From Dictyobacter formicarum (GTDB lineage: Bacteria > Chloroflexota > Ktedonobacteria > Ktedonobacterales > Ktedonobacteraceae): a stretch of DNA of 64,000 nt. Positions within the stretch are counted from its first letter, which is position 1. Each line of letters starts with the position of its first letter. The position numbers and the translations under genes are program-made. Shown piece after piece: positions 53,196-62,480 of this stretch. The notes under the pieces were generated by a model, which searched no databases, was not told where the DNA came from, and was given only the letters and a program-made list of their open reading frames with translations. The DNA lies in the NCBI RefSeq assembly GCF_016587435.1, contig NZ_BNJJ01000008.1, forward strand, positions 310,001-374,000, in the 5' to 3' direction.

Positions 53196-54680
53196 TTACG
53201 GCAGCGAGAACTTCTCCTGTGAGAGATAGGGTTGGGCGGCGGCGATGATAGGATCTTCCGCAAAGTGGTGTTGCATGCGATTGTTCAGCAGGGCATCGTC
53301 GAGGGCCGCCATGATCATGGCCTGGTCCAGTACCAGGTAGCGGTGTCCAATTTGTCCGGTGGCAGGATTGACGCTGTCATAGAAGCCGTAGCGATCGTAG
53401 ATGCCCGGATAACACTGCTGTAACTGCTGAATATTGTTGAACGCCGCCTGTGGGGTAACGGTCAAAGCCAGGAATGAGGCATGTGGCGTGATCGCTGTCT
53501 CATCATAGGGGCAGCAATTTTTATTAGATGCCATATTGCGCGCCCCGTAGGCGTCATAGTTTCCGGTATCATCGGGTGTGCTGGCCGGGGAGAGTCCCCA
53601 GACTGGATAGTTCAGGGTTTGCGTGGCATAGGCTTGTTGAGCCTGGGCATAGAGTTGATCGTTGAGCCCAAAGCTGTGTTGACCCCAGGTGGTTTCAGGA
53701 ATGACCAGGTTATTCATCAATCCTTCGAACATGCTGCCACCCCAACTGGGGACGAAATTGATGCCGTTAGTTGAGTAGTGGCCCTCAAAGACCGTAAATG
53801 GCTTGCCTGATTGGGGATCGTGATATGTGGCATTATAGCCTTGAGGCGTCTGTCCCTGCCAGGTGAAGTCAGCGGGCAACGTACGCCAGGTGCGCCACCA
53901 GACATCGCCAGGCATACGGTGGGTTCCGATGCCGATATAGGCCGCAATACGTGTCTCTGCATTGAGTATCCCATAGTGGAAGGTGGCCGGTCCCTGGTCC
54001 GCATTGTAACCACCATACATCTGTCCGGCGGTAATGCTCTGGCTTTGATCCCCATTGTCATAGAAGATCCCAAAATCCATCGCGTTGAGCAGCGCCGTGG
54101 CTCTAGGCGCCAGCGTCGGAAAGACGTTTCTGGTGACAATTAATCCTGTTGCATACCAGGCATTATCCACGGTTGAGATAAATGCGCCGGTCGCTGGTTT
54201 GCCCTCCTGGTCGGTTCCACCGGGACCAGAAATGCGGTGCCCATTGGTGGTGTCGTACCAACTAAAGAGAAAACCATGCCATTTACTGAGCTTTTCGACC
54301 TCAGTAAGCAGAGCATTGGCACGTTTAAGTGCGTCGACATGGCTGATAAGGCCAAGATCCTCGGCATTTACGATGCTCCAGAAGGAGACGCCGACATTTG
54401 TTGGCGAGGTATAGGTTCCTCTGGCAGGCGCACCATTAAAGCCTATGTTATCCATTGGTAGGTGGGTCGTGGGATCGGCATCGGCATCAAAAAATTGCCA
54501 GGTGCGTTGAGCAATAGCGTCGAGCTCTAATTTTTGCGCTTGCGTGAGGGACGCGGACGGATTTGAAGCGGCGGTATGCGCGGGTGCCGCGATTGCTGAG
54601 ACTGGAGCTACCACAGTGCTCAGGCAAAAAATACAGCATAAAAGGCATCCAATGAGCAAACGTTTGACTTTCAAAGCCAT
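53196..54680 (-). CDS. Secreted glucoamylase-family protein (GH144-like)
   Basis: A 494-residue exported enzyme. The signal peptide is clear (KVKRLLIGCLLCCIFCLSTV..AIAAPAH). The mature part matches the 'glycoamylase' family (PF10091/COG5368): WQFFDADADPTTHLPMDNIG, NVGVSFWSIVNAEDLGLI, FLFSWYDTTNGHRI, SWGGSMFEGLMNNLVIPE and a TAITPHASFLAL end. GH144 members cleave beta-1,2-glucans; others act on different glucans. The printed ATG is only two bases from AGAGGAG, so the TTG at the third codon may be the real start. Glu/Asp catalytic residues were not assigned. Confidence 0.88.
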   Translation of the reverse strand: MALKVKRLLIGCLLCCIFCLSTVVAPVSAIAAPAHTAASNPSASLTQAQKLELDAIAQRTWQFFDADADPTTHLPMDNIGFNGAPARGTYTSPTNVGVSFWSIVNAEDLGLISHVDALKRANALLTEVEKLSKWHGFLFSWYDTTNGHRISGPGGTDQEGKPATGAFISTVDNAWYATGLIVTRNVFPTLAPRATALLNAMDFGIFYDNGDQSQSITAGQMYGGYNADQGPATFHYGILNAETRIAAYIGIGTHRMPGDVWWRTWRTLPADFTWQGQTPQGYNATYHDPQSGKPFTVFEGHYSTNGINFVPSWGGSMFEGLMNNLVIPETTWGQHSFGLNDQLYAQAQQAYATQTLNYPVWGLSPASTPDDTGNYDAYGARNMASNKNCCPYDETAITPHASFLALTVTPQAAFNNIQQLQQCYPGIYDRYGFYDSVNPATGQIGHRYLVLDQAMIMAALDDALLNNRMQHHFAEDPIIAAAQPYLSQEKFSLP

Positions 54681-55099
54681 TCTCCTCTGACATTGAGGTT
54701 CATCCCGTCAAAATACAGATTGAATGGATTTTTGCATAAAAATCATTCAATATACATCTACAACGACAGGATTGAACTCGCTTGCTTACGTTAATAATTT
54801 GAAGCTAGATATATAATAGAAGTTTAGCATAACATAAGAATTATATTAGTGAAAATCAATCAAGTCAAGTCTAGCATATTGATGTGCAAATATTCCTGTA
54901 ACTGATGAGTGAATTTTCCATTATAAAATAAATTCCCTGCCTAAAACGATGAAGGAGACGGAATGGGCTCGATAGAGAGAATATACCTCTTAAAAATCTA
55001 AAAAACGCCCTGGTTCGTAATATATGTACAGGATAAGCTTGTGCTATTATTATTGCTGCTACTCAGCAAGTCAATCTGGCCTTATGAGGTGAAATTTAT

Positions 55100-55707
55100 A
55101 TGAAAAAAAGCATTCAATATGTGATAAGTATGATTGTGCTGGCTTTCTTGCTGGCAGGTTGTACTGTCTCCGTTGGGAACGGAGGTGTATCTAGCTCTGG
55201 TAATGGATCGCACTCAAACGGGAATAGCTCAAATGGAAGTAGCTCAGATAACGGTAATTCGGCGCAGGTGCCCAACATTGGACATCAGACCAAGACCTCT
55301 GGTTGCCAGGCCCAGGGGGATTACAGGACAAGCAGTGTACTCCTGGCGCAATTTTTCCCGATGCTACTGCCAGGCAAATTTGCAGATCCGGGTACTCTAA
55401 ATCTGTACGTAATGTACCCGTAAGCGTCAAAAATCAAGTCTATGCCGAATATGGTATTACCCATCATAGCACAGGCCAATATGAGGTAGATCATCTCATT
55501 AGTCTGGAACTGGGGGGTTCTAACGACATTGCCAATCTGTGGCCCGAGGCCGCATCTCCTACGCCCGGTTTCCACCAAAAAGATCAAGTGGAAAACTATC
55601 TGCACGATCAGGTATGCAGCGGCAAAATGGATCTGCGCACCGCTCAGACCAAGATCGCGACCGACTGGCTAAGCGTTTATAAGCAAATGGGTGGCTCATC
55701 ATATTAG
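55100..55707 (+). pseudogene. Secreted lipoprotein with HNH nuclease domain, frameshifted
   Basis: A lipoprotein signal (VISMIVLAFLLAGC) and a Gly/Ser/Asn-rich linker read in one frame; the catalytic region (CTPGAIFPDATARQICRSGY, YEVDHLISLELGGSNDIANL) reads in another. The break is a GGGGG run at 55315-55319: one extra G restores GCQAQGG-LQDKQCTPGA and a protein of about 202 residues. The C-terminal part is typical of exported HNH endonucleases with the VDH catalytic motif. It is a pseudogene, a sequence error in a homopolymer, or possible slipped-strand switching. Confidence 0.85.
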
Positions 55708-55893
55708 ACGAGCAGCTCAAATACTCCCAATGAATAGTAGGTGCGCCCCTTGCGGGCGCTTTTGCTGCTCAAAATCGTCTTCTATCGAGAGCAAGCAAAC
55801 GCCCGCAAGAGGAGCATCTACATATTTTCATCTTTATTGTGCTTTATCTTATCATCTTCGCTTACATGAAATGTGTTGGTCCTGTTTTGATGT

Positions 55894-57525
55894 CTAATGA
55901 GGTAGTGGAATACTTTGTTTGAAGCGGAACAGATTGTTTGGATCGTAGGTGGCTTTGACTTGTTGGAGCCGAGCCAGGTTGGCGCCGTAGTATGCCTGCT
56001 GCCAGTTAGATAGGGATGAGTCGATATAATTCTGGTAGGCAGCGCCGGAGGCGTAGCTGCGCATGGCCTGCCAGGTATTGTTTAGCCAGGTGCGGTTCTG
56101 CGCGATGACAGTATCTGAGGAACCGACATCCCAGTTGGCATTATATTGGATTGAGAAGAGCATGTTGCGGTGCACGAAAGCCGTGGCGTTCGGAGCCACG
56201 CGATTGATCGCGCCCCCATACGCGTCGATGCCTATGCCGCCCGTGCCGGGCGTTGGTGATTTCTGATACTGAGCGATGGCGTTGACCAGCGTGTTGATCG
56301 CCTGGGTGGACATTGTTCTGGCGAAGTAGTCTGATTTGGCCGCGTATGTGGTGCGTTGAATTTGTCCCTGAGGATTCTGGCTGGGGAGGCGACATTGGCT
56401 GATGGATTTGTTGGAGCAGCCTGCCTCATAGAGCATGGTGTCCAGTAAACCGGCGTTGGAGACGTAGCGTGTGGTGGGGGCTATGCCCAGTCCATTGATC
56501 AGGTTTTGTAGTTGCTGGTTGAGCGCATCGGTGCCGCCTACGTAGACGCCGTTGACGCGCACTAGCGGGTCGCCGTTTTTATCTGTGGTGTTGAGTAGCA
56601 GGCAATTGGACCATAGTTCGTCGGGTGCGTGAGGGGCCCAGTTTTGCCAGGCGTTGACTACGGCGGTGGCGTCACTCCAATTCCAGCCAAGGGTGAAGAT
56701 TGACAACGAGTCAACCTTATGGGTCTGGAAGGTGAATGAGGTGACGATACCGAAGTTGCCGCCTCCGCCACCACGCAGGGCCCAGAAGAGGCTGGAGTTT
56801 TGATTGGCGTCACAGGTGACAATGCGTCCGTCGGCCAGTACCACCTGCGCTGAAACCAGGTTGTCGCAAGTCAGACCAAACTTGCGCCCGAGTACTCCAA
56901 CGCCACCACCCAGGGTTAATCCAGCCACACCTACTGTGGGACAAGAGCCAGCTGGAATCACACGTCCTTTTTGCGCTAGCGTAGCATAGACATCAATCAG
57001 CTTAGCTCCGCTTCCAATAGTTGCATTTCCACTGCTACTATCTACGCTGATGGTATTCATGCGACTGACATCCAGTAGCAGGCCGGTCGTGGTTGAATAG
57101 CCGGCATACGAGTGACCACCGGAGCGAGCGGTCACTGGCAGGTTGAAGCGGCTCACAAAGGCCAGGCAGTTCTGCACATCTTTGGGTGAGGCACAATAGG
57201 CTACGCCCGCTGGCTTGATGGCATCAAATTGTGGATCAAAGAGCTGGTGCGCGGTTGCATATTGAGGATTGTTTGGGCGTATCAGTGTGCCTTGCAGGCT
57301 TTTGGCCAGCTTAGACCAATCGGCCTCCCCCAACACTGGAGGTTTGGTGGGCGTTGGCTTGACTGTGGGTATCATCGGAGGTGTGTTAGTCGCGTTGGCT
57401 TTAGGCTGCGACTGGCAGGCGCCTAATAAGATGGGGAGGCTACCGGCGGCACATAGTGAAAGAAAGCCACGGCGATTTATCTGCGCGTCTTCTAGCCAGT
57501 TCTTCTGTTGCGTATGTTCCTTCAT
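55894..57525 (-). CDS. Berberine-bridge-type FAD oxidase, TAT lipoprotein
   Basis: About 543 residues. N-terminal TAT/lipoprotein signal RRGFLSLCAAGSLPILLGAC, proline-rich linker, then a PCMH-type FAD domain. Both residues for bicovalent FAD attachment are likely present: His in ARSGGHSYAGYS and Cys in PAGSCPTVGVAGLTLGGGVG. The C-terminal BBE segment ends AYQNYIDSSLSNWQQAYYGA. Related enzymes oxidise oligosaccharides or other alcohols with O2. ATG 57525 follows AAAAGGAAAAATA. Monocistronic; the 57526-57901 gap shows no gene. Confidence 0.92.
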   Translation of the reverse strand: MKEHTQQKNWLEDAQINRRGFLSLCAAGSLPILLGACQSQPKANATNTPPMIPTVKPTPTKPPVLGEADWSKLAKSLQGTLIRPNNPQYATAHQLFDPQFDAIKPAGVAYCASPKDVQNCLAFVSRFNLPVTARSGGHSYAGYSTTTGLLLDVSRMNTISVDSSSGNATIGSGAKLIDVYATLAQKGRVIPAGSCPTVGVAGLTLGGGVGVLGRKFGLTCDNLVSAQVVLADGRIVTCDANQNSSLFWALRGGGGGNFGIVTSFTFQTHKVDSLSIFTLGWNWSDATAVVNAWQNWAPHAPDELWSNCLLLNTTDKNGDPLVRVNGVYVGGTDALNQQLQNLINGLGIAPTTRYVSNAGLLDTMLYEAGCSNKSISQCRLPSQNPQGQIQRTTYAAKSDYFARTMSTQAINTLVNAIAQYQKSPTPGTGGIGIDAYGGAINRVAPNATAFVHRNMLFSIQYNANWDVGSSDTVIAQNRTWLNNTWQAMRSYASGAAYQNYIDSSLSNWQQAYYGANLARLQQVKATYDPNNLFRFKQSIPLPH

Positions 57526-57901
57526 TATTTTTCCTTTTGCTGGTCGCAGCATGCAATAAATAGAGTTTGCTGCTCCTGTTATCTATTCATAGAGGCTATG
57601 CATTATCTATGCAGCAGCCTGTTCGTGTATTTCTATTGATATATCTATTCAGGCGTGTATGGATAATAGTTTATACCAATTGGTCAGGCTATGAATTGTT
57701 TCACACTTACGTTGTGCTAGAAAAAAACGTCTGCTTGCCGGTGCCAACGCCACAGCGCATATAGAACTGCTACGTCAACTATACTGTCCATACTATCACT
57801 AATGCTGGCTGATATGCTATGCTCTCGATAGCTTTTTTCCTTTGCACAATGGCAGGGAGTGTGGTGTATAAACATATGGTAAATGGGGAGAATAGAGAAG
57901 T

Positions 57902-58213
57902 ATGACCACAGATGATGCTGAACTAACAGCCTTGCGCGAGAACGAAGTGCGCTGTATCCGCGTGCTGGCCGCCTGTCGTCGCTTTGCGGTCAATATTGGT
58001 GGCGCGGCGGGCAACTATGCGACCTTTGCACAAAACGAAGAGGTGCTCTTGCAATCTTTCCATGACATTGAGTTGGCCCACGCCAGTTCCGATGGACGCT
58101 ATGATCAACTCTTTGCGCAGCGCTGTCAACGCGCTGGCCTGACCGCCGCCGATGTGCATATGCTACAAACCCGCTGGCAGGCGTTGAATAACGACGATGA
58201 TCTCAATGAATAA
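57902..58213 (+). CDS. Hypothetical protein, about 103 residues
   Basis: A soluble acidic helical protein (ENEVRCIRVLAACRRFAVNI, AQNEEVLLQSFHDIELAHAS) with no family recognised. A purine-rich stretch GGGGAGAATAGAGAAGT precedes the ATG. It faces a small minus-strand coiled-coil gene, with a strong hairpin between the convergent ends. Confidence 0.6.
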   Translation: MTTDDAELTALRENEVRCIRVLAACRRFAVNIGGAAGNYATFAQNEEVLLQSFHDIELAHASSDGRYDQLFAQRCQRAGLTAADVHMLQTRWQALNNDDDLNE

Positions 58214-58278
58214 TCGCTATCAAATTGGTCAAAAAGCCGGTTCCAGGATTGCTGTATATGCATAAAAGGTACGATAAA

Positions 58279-58337
58279 AAAGCTAGCTATTCTGATGCAA
58301 TCACGTTTAAGGAATCAGCATCAGAATAGCTAGCTTT
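58279..58337. terminator. Perfect 20-bp bidirectional terminator
   Basis: AAAGCTAGCTATTCTGATGC (58279-58298) and its complement (58318-58337) form a stem between two convergent genes, with A/T runs at both ends. Confidence 0.8.
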
Positions 58338-58383
58338 GTCTATCTTCAGACCAGCTAGCCATTGCCGGGTAGCCTGTCAGCGC

Positions 58384-58596
58384 TTAGTAGTTGTTGCGGA
58401 AGCGATCGTTCTCGTGTGTACCCTCTTTTAAAGAGCGTAGCGAGTAACGCTGATCGCCAACCATGACGAATACACCGCGTCCATCCTGAAGGTCGCTGAT
58501 CTGGCGATGGAGCTCTGCGTTCTCTGCCTGCAAAGCCTCCATGTGCTGTTTCTGACGAAAAATTTCTTGCGCGAGCTGATCAAATGAATTATTCAT
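58384..58596 (-). CDS. Small coiled-coil protein
   Basis: Seventy residues: an N-terminal helix FDQLAQEIFRQKQHMEALQA, ENAELHRQISDLQ with leucine-heptad spacing, then a short strand region GVFVMVGDQRYSLRSL. The ATG at 58596 has GGGAGGAG eight bases upstream. Resembles small DNA- or protein-binding coiled coils, but function is unknown. The 58597-58994 gap shows no other gene. Confidence 0.65.
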   Translation of the reverse strand: MNNSFDQLAQEIFRQKQHMEALQAENAELHRQISDLQDGRGVFVMVGDQRYSLRSLKEGTHENDRFRNNY

Positions 58597-58994
58597 GCTT
58601 GTCTCCTCCCTCAATTGTTGCCCCTTTATTCCAGAACGCAGCAAGCATTCGGTCTATAACATTCCTGGTACTCTGCTATCTGTACATTACAGCACAAATG
58701 TTCTTTCTGTACCTTCTAAATGTATAAATGGAGCAGGCAACAGGTAATTTTTTTTCGCACCATGGGGACGAAATTACCTCACTATTATGACTTTGTATCC
58801 TATTTTATAGCAGAACCTGTCATTACCGCTTGCCTGTAAGATTTTTGTCTTATATGCTGCTAGTATTTTTGATCAAATGAGTTGCCAGAGATTGATTGAG
58901 CGACATGGAAATACCTCGATCAAGCAATGTTTTCGTGTTATTTATATGCTAGTATGGTTAGTATTATGTGTCATTGAAAAAGGAGAGATCAGAC

Positions 58995-60926
58995 ATGATT
59001 CATGATAGCCGGAGCAGGCTTGATCCTGTTGCGTTCGATGCCGTTCACTTTGCTGATACATTCTGGGCGCCGCGTATCAAGCTGGTGCGTGAGCAGACGA
59101 TTCCTTTTCAATATCAGCAGTGTAAGGAGACAGGGCGCATTGATGCCTTACGGCTGGATTGGAAGCCTGGCCAGGAGCCGGTGCCTCATATTTTTTGGGA
59201 ATCTGATATCGCCAAGTGGCTGGAGGCCGCCAGCTATAGTCTGGCCGTGCATCCAGATCCTGAACTGGATGATCTGGTGGATCAGGTGGTGGCATTACTG
59301 GCTGGCGCGCAGCAGCATGATGGCTATCTCAATGTCTATTTTACGGTCGTCGAACCTGGATGCCGCTGGACCGATCTGCGTGATGCACATGAGTTGTATT
59401 GCGCTGGTCATTTGATCGAGGCTGGTGTGGCTCACTTTCAGGCAACTGGCAAGCGCCAGTTGTTAGAGGTCGTACAGCGTTATGCCGACCATATCGCGAC
59501 TGTGTTTGGGCAGGATCCCGGTCAGAAGCGCGGATACTGCGGGCATGAGGAGATCGAACTGGCATTGGTCAAACTGTATCGCGCTACCGGCTCTGAAAAA
59601 TATTTACGTTTGAGCCAATATTTTGTGGATGAGCGAGGCCGTAAGCCTTTTTACTTTGAGCAGGAGGCTGAAGAGCGCGCTACCCCTGGTTTTTTCTCGA
59701 CGATGTTTCCTGAGCGCGAGCAGGAGCGGGCAAAGTTTCGTGAGTATAATCAGTCGCATCTGCCGATGCGGGAGCAAACAGAGGTTGTTGGCCATGCGGT
59801 GCGAGCGATGTATCTCTACTGTGCTATGGCTGACCTGGCCCGCGAAGTCGGGGATGTGAGTCTGGCGCAGGCCTGTGAACGGCTCTGGCAACATTTGACG
59901 ACCAAACGTATGTATCTGACGGGCGGCATCGGCTCTTCGCGCGCCAATGAAGGTTTTACCAGCGATTATGATCTGCCCAATGAATCTGCTTATGCTGAAA
60001 CCTGTGCCGCGGTGGGTCTGGTATTCTGGGCGCATCGTATGCTTCACCTGGATTGTGATGGTCACTATGCCGATGTGCTTGAGCGGGCTCTCTATAACGG
60101 AGTGCTGAGCGGCATCTCGCTGGATGGTAAGAGGTTCTTTTATGTCAATCCTCTGGCCAGCGCTGGTGACGCGCACCGCTATGAGTGGTTTGGCTGCGCC
60201 TGTTGTCCACCCAATATCGCTCGTTTGCTATCCTCACTGGGACAGTATTTCTATTCTCAGAGCGCTTCCGAGCTGGTAGTGCATCTATATGCCAGCGGAC
60301 AGGCACAATTGCAGGTGGGTGGTCAGGCGCTGACAGTACAACAAACCACCAGCTATCCCTGGGATGGTGCGGTACGTCTCGTTGCCGAGCAGCTGGCTGA
60401 GCCTACTACGTTCAATATCAAACTGCGCATTCCTGGCTGGTGTAGCGAGCCAGCCGTACGTGTGAATGGTGCGGCGGTGAACGTTGCGGCTAGCCTGAAA
60501 AAGGGATATGTCAGCATCGAGCGTACCTGGCAGGCGGGCGACGTGATTGAGCTAGAGTTGCCAATGGCTATCAAGCGTGTCTATGCCCACCCTGCTGTGG
60601 AGGCCGATCAGGGCTGTGTCGCCTTACAGCGTGGCCCCATCGTCTATTGTCTGGAGGGGGTAGACCATGCCTCTGTTCCGTTGCAGGAACTGGAGCTGCC
60701 AGTGAGTCAGCCATTGCAGGCAACTTTCCATCCTGATCTTCTGGATGGTGTGGTGGCTTTACATGGTAGCGCCCTGGCTACTAACCAGGCGGCCTGGGAT
60801 GGTCAGCTTTATACTAGCCGGCCACCGGATATGCAGGAAACACCGCTGACCGCGATCCCCTATTATGCCTGGGATAATCGCCAGCCGGGCGAGATGCGTG
60901 TCTGGATACATGAGCATCGATCATGA
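58995..60926 (+). CDS. Beta-L-arabinofuranosidase, GH127 family
   Basis: About 643 residues, an alpha/alpha-barrel glycosidase that removes beta-L-arabinofuranose. Recognised from DTFWAPRIKLVREQTIPFQY, DGYLNVYFTVVEPGCRWTDL, LTGGIGSSRANEGFTSDYDL, the ESYAET-like region and the zinc-binding GCACCPPNIARLLSS with paired cysteines used in catalysis. No signal peptide, so it acts on imported arabino-oligosaccharides. ATG 58995 follows AAAGGAG by about nine bases. Stands alone, with a MITE-like element downstream. Confidence 0.93.
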   Translation: MIHDSRSRLDPVAFDAVHFADTFWAPRIKLVREQTIPFQYQQCKETGRIDALRLDWKPGQEPVPHIFWESDIAKWLEAASYSLAVHPDPELDDLVDQVVALLAGAQQHDGYLNVYFTVVEPGCRWTDLRDAHELYCAGHLIEAGVAHFQATGKRQLLEVVQRYADHIATVFGQDPGQKRGYCGHEEIELALVKLYRATGSEKYLRLSQYFVDERGRKPFYFEQEAEERATPGFFSTMFPEREQERAKFREYNQSHLPMREQTEVVGHAVRAMYLYCAMADLAREVGDVSLAQACERLWQHLTTKRMYLTGGIGSSRANEGFTSDYDLPNESAYAETCAAVGLVFWAHRMLHLDCDGHYADVLERALYNGVLSGISLDGKRFFYVNPLASAGDAHRYEWFGCACCPPNIARLLSSLGQYFYSQSASELVVHLYASGQAQLQVGGQALTVQQTTSYPWDGAVRLVAEQLAEPTTFNIKLRIPGWCSEPAVRVNGAAVNVAASLKKGYVSIERTWQAGDVIELELPMAIKRVYAHPAVEADQGCVALQRGPIVYCLEGVDHASVPLQELELPVSQPLQATFHPDLLDGVVALHGSALATNQAAWDGQLYTSRPPDMQETPLTAIPYYAWDNRQPGEMRVWIHEHRS

Positions 60927-60960
60927 TTTATTGGTAACAAAAAACATTAAATGCGTAGAT

Positions 60961-61140
60961 GCGAACCTTGCGGTCAATACATGTCATTTAGACGACCAAT
61001 AAGAAGAGAATGCAACACGAAACATCGCAGGTGCGGGCCTCAGCGCCCGCACCTGCGATGTTTCGTGTTTCCTGGTGGTTTTTCCTCCGTGGAGGGTACG
61101 AGAGACGTCTCTCAATGACATGTATTGACCCTTGTGGTCG
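60961..61140. repeat. Nested palindromic MITE-like element
   Basis: Outer inverted repeats: GGTCAATACATGTCATT at 60972-60988 and its exact complement at 61114-61130, with similarity extending to about 30 bp. Inside is a perfect 25-bp stem (61014-61038 with 61045-61069), then CCTCC-GT-GGAGG and the palindrome GAGAGACGTCTCTC. No coding capacity. The outer arms suggest a small non-autonomous transposable element that also acts as a terminator between convergent genes. Confidence 0.75.
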
Positions 61141-61160
61141 CTTATAGCCGCATCGCGTTC

Positions 61161-62144
61161 CTAATAATGAATATAGACGGTTGTCCCGATGGGGGCCCAG
61201 CTATACAGCCATGCAGCCTGCGCGGTGGACATGACGACGCAGCCATGTGTTCCGGTCATATCTCCATATTCTGGATCGGTATGGGGAACATTGGTGCCAG
61301 GACCAAAGGTACTCCTCCACCAGGCGTCATGCAGGAAGAAGCCCCCTTCTCTGAATTCCAGCGCATAATTGATGTGCGTCGGCTCATAGTAGTAGGGAGA
61401 ACCCACCGGCCATGGCGAATAGAAGGTGGTAGGACTCAATTTTGTAAAGACGTGGTAGGTACCTGTGGGCGTGGCTAGATCGGGCTGGCCACTGGTGATG
61501 GGAAAGCTGTTGTCCATCTGGCCATTGTCGCAGAAGGTGGCCCACTGGGCGCTCAGGTTGACATCCACAGTTTTCCCATCAGTAGTGGCGCAGTTGGCAT
61601 TATTTTCTCCTGTATTAACAACCGGTGCTGGTTTATTGGTGGTGAGCAGACCACTGTAGATGTATTGTGGTGCGCTGGTTCGATTAGAAACACGATACCA
61701 GGTTAAACTATTGCTGACGGTTTCGCCTGCGATTGTTCCATACACCGTTACCTGGGCGCCAGCTTCTAGCGTCGAGACAATCGCACTATTGGTATAAGGA
61801 GCGCTGCGTACATTGGTTGCGCTCGTTGTATATTCTGTGATCGGAGCCTTGTTCCACTGCACCGCCGGTGCAATCGGTGCTGGCGTCGGCGTGGGCTGAA
61901 TTGTCCTGGTGGGCGCTTGTGTGGCCTTGACCGTCGGGGTTGGTTGAGTTGTCACAGTATGAGTGGGCGTCGCCTTTTTGCCGTCCGCATATGGCGCAGA
62001 AATGGCAGTGCCTGTGGCCACGGGTTTTGTTGTATTTGAGGTTGCCTGCGCGGCAAAAGGATGTACAACCACGAACAAGGCGGTGCCAATAAGCACCATA
62101 ATAACAATAGCAGATAGTAAGAAAGTTTTTACATAGTTTTTCAT
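61161..62144 (-). CDS. L,D-transpeptidase (YkuD) with SH3-like domain
   Basis: About 327 residues, exported and probably membrane-anchored by its N-terminal helix (FLLSAIVIMVLIGTALFVVV). A Pro/Thr-rich wall-spanning linker follows, then an SH3-like domain (ATNVRSAPYTNSAIVSTLEA) and the YkuD catalytic domain ending with HG and the active-site Cys in MTGTHGCVVMSTAQAAWLY. These enzymes make 3-3 peptidoglycan cross-links or attach proteins to the wall. The ATG at 62144 is used, after GGGGTG. Confidence 0.92.
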   Translation of the reverse strand: MKNYVKTFLLSAIVIMVLIGTALFVVVHPFAAQATSNTTKPVATGTAISAPYADGKKATPTHTVTTQPTPTVKATQAPTRTIQPTPTPAPIAPAVQWNKAPITEYTTSATNVRSAPYTNSAIVSTLEAGAQVTVYGTIAGETVSNSLTWYRVSNRTSAPQYIYSGLLTTNKPAPVVNTGENNANCATTDGKTVDVNLSAQWATFCDNGQMDNSFPITSGQPDLATPTGTYHVFTKLSPTTFYSPWPVGSPYYYEPTHINYALEFREGGFFLHDAWWRSTFGPGTNVPHTDPEYGDMTGTHGCVVMSTAQAAWLYSWAPIGTTVYIHY

Positions 62145-62480
62145 GTGACACCCCATTTCGAATGTATTTATATGGCTCAGTAATAGTATAGCCAACTTTA
62201 TGGATGAATTAAATGGTGTGCGTCACAATTCTGGCGTGTTGTGTTAAACAAATGAGGATATATGCTGGTTTGCTAAAGGAAAGCGAGGCACCAAACAAGC
62301 GAGTAATATCCTTCTCCTCCTCGTGGTGCTGGGGAAGAGGAGCGTATTTCGTGTTGCATTATTCCCCAATTAGCCTGCGTGGCTTTTTTTGCATAGGCTT
62401 GTAATGCTTCCTTACCTGCTTCTTACCCAACAGCTTCTCCATCTGCTATACTGTTAGGTAAGAGATCCCTGACATCAACC

